From Patescibacteria group bacterium (GTDB lineage: Bacteria; Patescibacteriota; Minisyncoccia; Phycocordibacterales; Phycocordibacteraceae), in assembly GCA_018823385.1 (NCBI GenBank), contig JAHJIK010000005.1:1-9108 (forward strand): a stretch of DNA of 9,108 bases, written 5' to 3'. Under the pieces are notes generated by a model. That model made no database searches. It saw only the letters and a program-made list of their open reading frames with translations, and had not been told where the DNA came from. Within the stretch, counting starts at the first letter, position 1, and each line of letters opens with the position of its first letter. The position numbers and the translations under genes are program-made. Shown here piece after piece: positions 6,601-9,108 of this stretch.

Positions 6601-8710
6601 TTACTGACACATTGGATGCAGTTGGTGCATGCTGAACAACTGGTGGTGGCACTACTACACCCGGTATCAACACTGATACTGGATTTGAATAGGTACCTGT
6701 TACCCCACCCACCACTGCAGCTACACGTACTGCGTAGGTTGTTGAGGCGGTAAGGCCAGAGATTGTTGCAAACGGCTGCGTTGATACACCGTCGGTATAT
6801 GTAGTGTAACTAGAAGCAGATGATGCCTTGTACTGCACGACATAGTCTTGAGCTGATGAAACAGCTGAGAAGGTTAGTGCAATTGAACCGTTATTAACCA
6901 CCGCATTCACATTAGCTGGAGCAGGTGCAGGTGTCGGTGGTGTTGGAGGTGTAGTAACAACGCCAAGGTCAATGTCATGAAGCGTTGACACTTCGGTCGC
7001 GGTTAATGCACGCGTAAACACACGAACCTCATCAAGTGGTCCGTCGAATGTTCGCGTACTACTTGTTGTTGGCATTGAACCAACCATCATATTTCGTTCA
7101 CCTGCTGGAATTGGATCGATATCAGTAAGTGTGTCAGTCAGCACTCCATCCAGATACAGCTTTAGTGTTCGTGTCGGAGCGTCGTATGTGGTAACTGCGT
7201 GCACCCAGTTACCAAGAGTGATCAGACGAGTAATTTTTGGATCACTGATTGAATACACGTTTGCAGTGATGATCGAGTTAGATCCATATCCCATGAATAC
7301 CGGCTGCTTCTTTGTAGCAGTCGGATGTGAAATAAATCCAGCACCACCACCATTTGATTTGGCCATGTATGCCCACACTGACTTAGTGTATGACTCACCT
7401 AACTCAGCTTGGCTTGGAACGTCAATACGAGACGACCCTGCTCGATTGAAGAACGCGGCATTCCCATGAATACCAGTAGCTGACGTTGGAAGAACAGATC
7501 CGGCAAGGACACCATCGTTCCCGTTACCACTGTCATCATGACCAATGTCGTTTGCATTATCGAATGAGTAATGCAAAAGGAGACCTGAAGAAATACCGTC
7601 AGAAGAGCCCGTTGGTGGTGTACCAGTATCAGGAGGTGTTGGATCCTCCACTGGAGGAGTCGTAACCACAACCGGAATTTCAACTGCAGCGCTTCGCACT
7701 GCCGCACCAGGAGTCTGACCCGTTAATGCGTTTGGCGTAACTTGGAACTTCAAGAACATTCCTGTGTCAGCCTCCGTAATTTCATATGTTCGATACGTTG
7801 CGCCAGGAATATTTGTATACGTTCCATTTTCACTTGATGAGCGCATCCATCGATACGCTGAAATTCCTTCCGCATCACCATCAACATCAAAGAAGGTGTA
7901 CGAACCGGTAAGAGATGCACCAACTGATGTTGCGCCAGTGGCAGTAACATTCGTTGCCTGCGGCGCCTGGTTCACACCATGCGACTGCTGATCAAGAACA
8001 TGCAGTGCCGCTACTTCAGAATCAGTAAGAGCTCTCGAATAGACACGAAGCTCATCGAGAGGACCATCGAATGTTTTGGTCGCACCCGACGTTGCAAAAG
8101 ATCCAATTTCAATTCCCCGTTCATTTGACGGAATGGGATCTACATCAGCAAGAGTCTGCGCGAGGGCTCCATCGATGTACAACTTCAACGTACGTGTTGG
8201 AGCGTCGTATGTGGTCACTGCATTCACCCATGAGTTGAGTGTGATCAACTGCGTAATTTTTGGGTTCGCATAGTTATAGCTGTTGGAGGTAATTATTGAA
8301 TTAGATCCATAGGCCATGAACACATGCTGCTTGGATGTTTTCGATGGCTGGGAAATAAAACTTGCACCTCCTCCAGACGGCTTACTGATGTATGCCCATA
8401 CAGACTTTGTATATGACGCTCCAAGTTGAGCGGACTCCGGAGTTGCTATACCTGAATAGCCTGCCCGATTGAAGTATGCAGCTCCCTCGTTAATACCAAG
8501 GGTCGGTATCGGAAGAACAGTACCTATCAAAGTACCGTTGTTTCCGTTACCACTAGAGTCCTTGGCAAGGTTGCTTGCGTCATCGAATGAATAATATAAA
8601 ACCAGATCTGATGTCAGGTCTGGGACGGTTTGCGCTCTAACGACGGCAGTTGGTGAGGGTATGATAAGTGCCGCTGCAAGAACCAAAGCTACTAACGTGT
8701 ATTTCTTCAT
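3638..8710 (-). CDS. Secreted multidomain LamG/FN3/Ig-like protein with SGNH (SASA-type) esterase
   Basis: This 1,690-residue protein starts with a Sec signal peptide (MKK, hydrophobic core, likely cleavage after VRA at residue 26). Approximate domains: LamG 35-235; Ig-like 245-343; Pro/Thr linker 345-372; LamG 373-578; Pro linker; FN3 597-685; Ig-like 692-790; LamG 807-1018; FN3 1025-1113; Ig-like 1117-1212; SGNH/SASA-type esterase 1218-1475; its usual C-terminal beta domain 1476-1590; final Ig-like region 1595-1690. Esterase residues are S1229 in GQSLS, a Gly-rich SHGGGG block near 1299, HGEAD at 1348-1352, and D1428/H1431 in DDHIHL. Family knowledge suggests removal of acetyl groups from a glycan; the substrate is unknown. 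LamG modules usually bind sugars or proteins. There is no cysteine and no LPXTG, dockerin or C-terminal membrane anchor. The start fits the signal peptide; AGAGG sits only 1 nt before the ATG. Confidence 0.93.
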   Translation of the reverse strand: MKKYTLVALVLAAALIIPSPTAVVRAQTVPDLTSDLVLYYSFDDASNLAKDSSGNGNNGTLIGTVLPIPTLGINEGAAYFNRAGYSGIATPESAQLGASYTKSVWAYISKPSGGGASFISQPSKTSKQHVFMAYGSNSIITSNSYNYANPKITQLITLNSWVNAVTTYDAPTRTLKLYIDGALAQTLADVDPIPSNERGIEIGSFATSGATKTFDGPLDELRVYSRALTDSEVAALHVLDQQSHGVNQAPQATNVTATGATSVGASLTGSYTFFDVDGDAEGISAYRWMRSSSENGTYTNIPGATYRTYEITEADTGMFLKFQVTPNALTGQTPGAAVRSAAVEIPVVVTTPPVEDPTPPDTGTPPTGSSDGISSGLLLHYSFDNANDIGHDDSGNGNDGVLAGSVLPTSATGIHGNAAFFNRAGSSRIDVPSQAELGESYTKSVWAYMAKSNGGGAGFISHPTATKKQPVFMGYGSNSIITANVYSISDPKITRLITLGNWVHAVTTYDAPTRTLKLYLDGVLTDTLTDIDPIPAGERNMMVGSMPTTSSTRTFDGPLDEVRVFTRALTATEVSTLHDIDLGVVTTPPTPPTPAPAPANVNAVVNNGSIALTFSAVSSAQDYVVQYKASSASSYTTYTDGVSTQPFATISGLTASTTYAVRVAAVVGGVTGTYSNPVSVLIPGVVVPPPVVQHAPTASNVSVNGTAQVGMVLTGAYTYADQDGDAESGTTYRWLRSATVTGATTAIPGATAKTYTVAAADAGTYLSFEVFPRAATGTQNTVVYVSAPVLASAAPVVVPDPVPGVGYGEDITSGLVLYYSFEDPTNLGKDSSGNGYNGTLQGTVKPTSADGVNGGKSAFFNRAGLSSIAPPEAAKIGESYTKSVWAYINKPAGAAGGFIANPTQSSKNHALMQYGSNSIIATNSFSYANPKITQLVTLGQWYNAVATYDGPSKTLKLYVDGVLIDTLTNVPPVAAADRGLLIGSTGTTGATRTFDGPIDEVRVYDRALTAAQVAHLRDTEMTTVQTPTSVTTQGLNGKVRVSYVGVVGADDYTVEYKTVGASTYTKYNDGVQNVTAIEVPGLTNGTTYQFRVAAFKHGVISAFTAPVNGVPNIPAETAPTASNVQITGTPFEGQVLTGTYSYFDANGDAESGSTYKWYRAGTTSAAYVAIPGATQKTYTVTQADDRRLLKFEVTPRAATGITTGAPVKSLFVTGDAVTRYMHILSTGQSLSLGGNPAFSGVQPYENVGLTTVVENGVKTDYGPFVPLIAVGGERPDIPVANTYAGFSDLDGVTLSAIATSHGGGGLQYTKIMKGTDPYNRGMAQAALSKSLAEAEDAIYNPLAIMLIHGEADAMHDSNEYEDQLVELRSDYNTDLSALMGSSVNLPLFFNQTSQSNPNSVALLQLKTQREHDDMYLIGPIYQYKFIDDHIHLQGEGSRDVGEQFGKVMYDVLQKGVDWKPLSPTNITRSGKDVLVTFHVPAGTLQFDTTQVAERQAKGFRYFVDGVEKTISSVAIVSGNTVKLTLAAVPTGTLEEVTYALNPALGNVSYGDPADPLAFGGNLRDTDSRVAPGTASSGKPLYNWAVAFRDPVTVTGAAPAESSLKDLTVTPVTTSNTSPALSGTVVGTTSGVLVSVNGQSVAVQVAGNQWVLAAGTLAPLAPGVYPVTLRSTSPEGIVLEKTYQNVITITQ
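5075..8620 (-). repeat. Three tandem LamG-(FN3)-Ig coding units
   Basis: Equivalent tryptophans in the motif SYTKSVWAY fall at residues 105, 446 and 885 (codons 8398-8396, 7375-7373, 6058-6056), so the periods are 341 and 439 residues. The 98-residue difference equals one FN3 domain, present in units 2 and 3 but not unit 1. Stretches such as YGSNSII, PKIT(Q/R)L and FDGP(L/I)DE(L/V)RV are kept in all three. At DNA level the copies have mostly diverged, though 17 identical bases persist at 7176-7192 and 8199-8215. The three Ig-like domains share D-x-D/N-G-D-A-E at 275, 721 and 1144. Confidence 0.85.
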
Positions 8711-8718
8711 ACCTCTAA

Positions 8719-8747
8719 AATGTAGGCCAGGATATAGGGTGATACAA
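8719..8747 (-). promoter_or_regulatory. Candidate promoter of the giant gene
   Basis: TTGTAT (8747-8742), 17 bases, then TACATT (8724-8719) on the minus strand. The -10 box ends 8 nt before the ATG, predicting a near-leaderless mRNA, although an AGAGG lies right against the start. Matches to consensus are modest (three and four of six). TATATC a little upstream is an alternative -10 that would give a leader containing the AGAGG. Confidence 0.35.
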
Positions 8748-8757
8748 GTCGTACAAT

Positions 8758-8791
8758 GTCCGAAATCAGCAGTATTTCATTCTTTTCGGAC
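8758..8791. repeat. Inverted repeat upstream of the giant-gene promoter
   Basis: GTCCGAAA (8758-8765) and its exact reverse complement TTTCGGAC (8784-8791) flank 18 bases. A competing inner pairing, GAAAT with ATTTC, lies inside. The repeat sits just upstream of the candidate -35 box, a usual place for an activator or repressor site. No transcript stop is implied because no T-run follows on either side. An operator role is inference. Confidence 0.45.
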
Positions 8792-9043
8792 TATCAGAAG
8801 TATCTGCACCTGCATCTCACCCTGCATGATGATTCACGTATTTACTTGGTATTTCGAGTATAAAATTGAATACATATGTTTCGCAGGTGTTTCATGACCT
8901 CTTTTTTTGGGTCTTTTTCTCAAATTGTACGTCTATATGCCAGCCTCCCTTCCTCTGCCCTACTAAGGTCTACTTTATCTTCGTAAAATGTTATCCACAC
9001 AGTCACTTTGGGAATGGAGTGATTACAGACCTTTTCTGTAGCA

Positions 9044-9075
9044 AATCAAAAAGGCGCCGAAGCGCCTTTTTGATT
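9044..9075 (-). terminator. Terminator of the partial tRNA, UUCG loop
   Basis: A perfect 14-bp stem (9044-9057 with 9062-9075) reads on the minus strand as a GGCGC-TTCG-GCGCC core, the very stable cUUCGg tetraloop, flanked by A5 and T5. It starts 5 nt after the tRNA 3' end. The A/T symmetry would allow it to act on the plus strand too. Confidence 0.9.
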
Positions 9076-9080
9076 GTTTG

Positions 9081-9108
9081 TGGACCGTACAGGATTTGAA
9101 CCTGCGAC
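9081..9108 (-). tRNA. tRNA 3' part (T arm and acceptor), cut by window edge
   Basis: The reverse complement of the last 28 bases is a tRNA T arm (GCAGG-TTCAAAT-CCTGT) followed by acceptor strand ACGGTCC and discriminator A. The anticodon lies beyond the window, so the amino acid cannot be read; the 5' acceptor strand should be close to GGACCGT. As with tRNA-Ala, CCA is not encoded (CAA follows the discriminator). Confidence 0.9.

Larger units (their letters stand above)
8711..9043. other. 333-bp intergenic region upstream of the giant gene
   Basis: I see no convincing gene here. From left to right it holds the candidate promoter of the giant gene (8719-8747), an 8-bp inverted repeat (8758-8791), imperfectly repeated CCTGCAT words (about 8808-8827), a T-rich tract (8900-8921) and a small hairpin, TACAGA-CCTTT-TCTGTA (9024-9040), next to the tRNA terminator. 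The short open frames in it begin inside other features and have odd, Cys/Phe-rich composition. Confidence 0.6.

Noticed and set aside
5075..8620. CRISPR-like or satellite DNA array
   Set aside because: The periodicity is about 1.0-1.3 kb, protein-level, and explained by repeated LamG-Ig domains.
508..8710. Reassigned UGA codon, since none of the seven genes ends in TGA
   Set aside because: Stops are four TAG and three TAA, but no frame contains an internal TGA, including 1,690 codons with many Gly and Trp; use of UGA as an amino acid is not supported. The sample is small.

Overview
The window (9,108 bp) looks like ordinary chromosome from a small-genome bacterium. My best guess is the Candidate Phyla Radiation (Patescibacteria, Parcubacteria-like), held at moderate confidence. 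The reasons are a giant LamG-repeat secreted protein, tRNA genes without an encoded CCA end, a short HTH/LAGLIDADG-like orphan gene, several poorly conserved membrane proteins, and starts that mostly lack a normally spaced Shine-Dalgarno site but carry a -10-like box 6-8 nt before the ATG. Codon use fits the standard code: UGG serves as Trp and no UGA lies inside any reading frame. No prophage, insertion sequence, CRISPR array or origin was seen.

Layout. A short plus-strand gene (4-354, possibly cut at its 5' end) stops at a strong hairpin terminator. Everything after it is on the minus strand. Read in the direction of transcription from the right edge: the 3' end of a tRNA with its own cUUCGg terminator (9108-9044); a 333-bp intergenic region holding an inverted repeat; a 1,690-residue secreted modular protein (8710-3638) ending at a near-perfect 15-bp terminator hairpin; TspO/MBR (3567-3094); a DUF2177 membrane protein (3088-2684); a DUF1003-like membrane protein with an acidic coiled coil (2645-2217); an HTH plus LAGLIDADG-like protein (2156-1464) whose last codons and stop lie inside tRNA-Ala(GGC) (1486-1413); and a single-pass membrane-anchored protein of unknown function (1275-508).

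How the genes fit together. The giant protein has a signal peptide and three LamG (concanavalin-like) units, each followed by an Ig-like domain. Units 2 and 3 also carry an FN3 domain. The chain ends in an SGNH/SASA-type carbohydrate esterase and two beta-sandwich regions. It is best read as a cell-surface or secreted glycan-binding esterase. TspO, DUF2177 and the DUF1003-like gene are close together in one direction and probably form a small inner-membrane operon.

The points most worth a second look are the HTH/LAGLIDADG gene that takes its stop codon from the D-arm of a tRNA, the recurring -10 box just before start codons (suggesting leaderless mRNAs), and the tandem LamG-(FN3)-Ig architecture. 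None of these is proven to be a new system from sequence alone.
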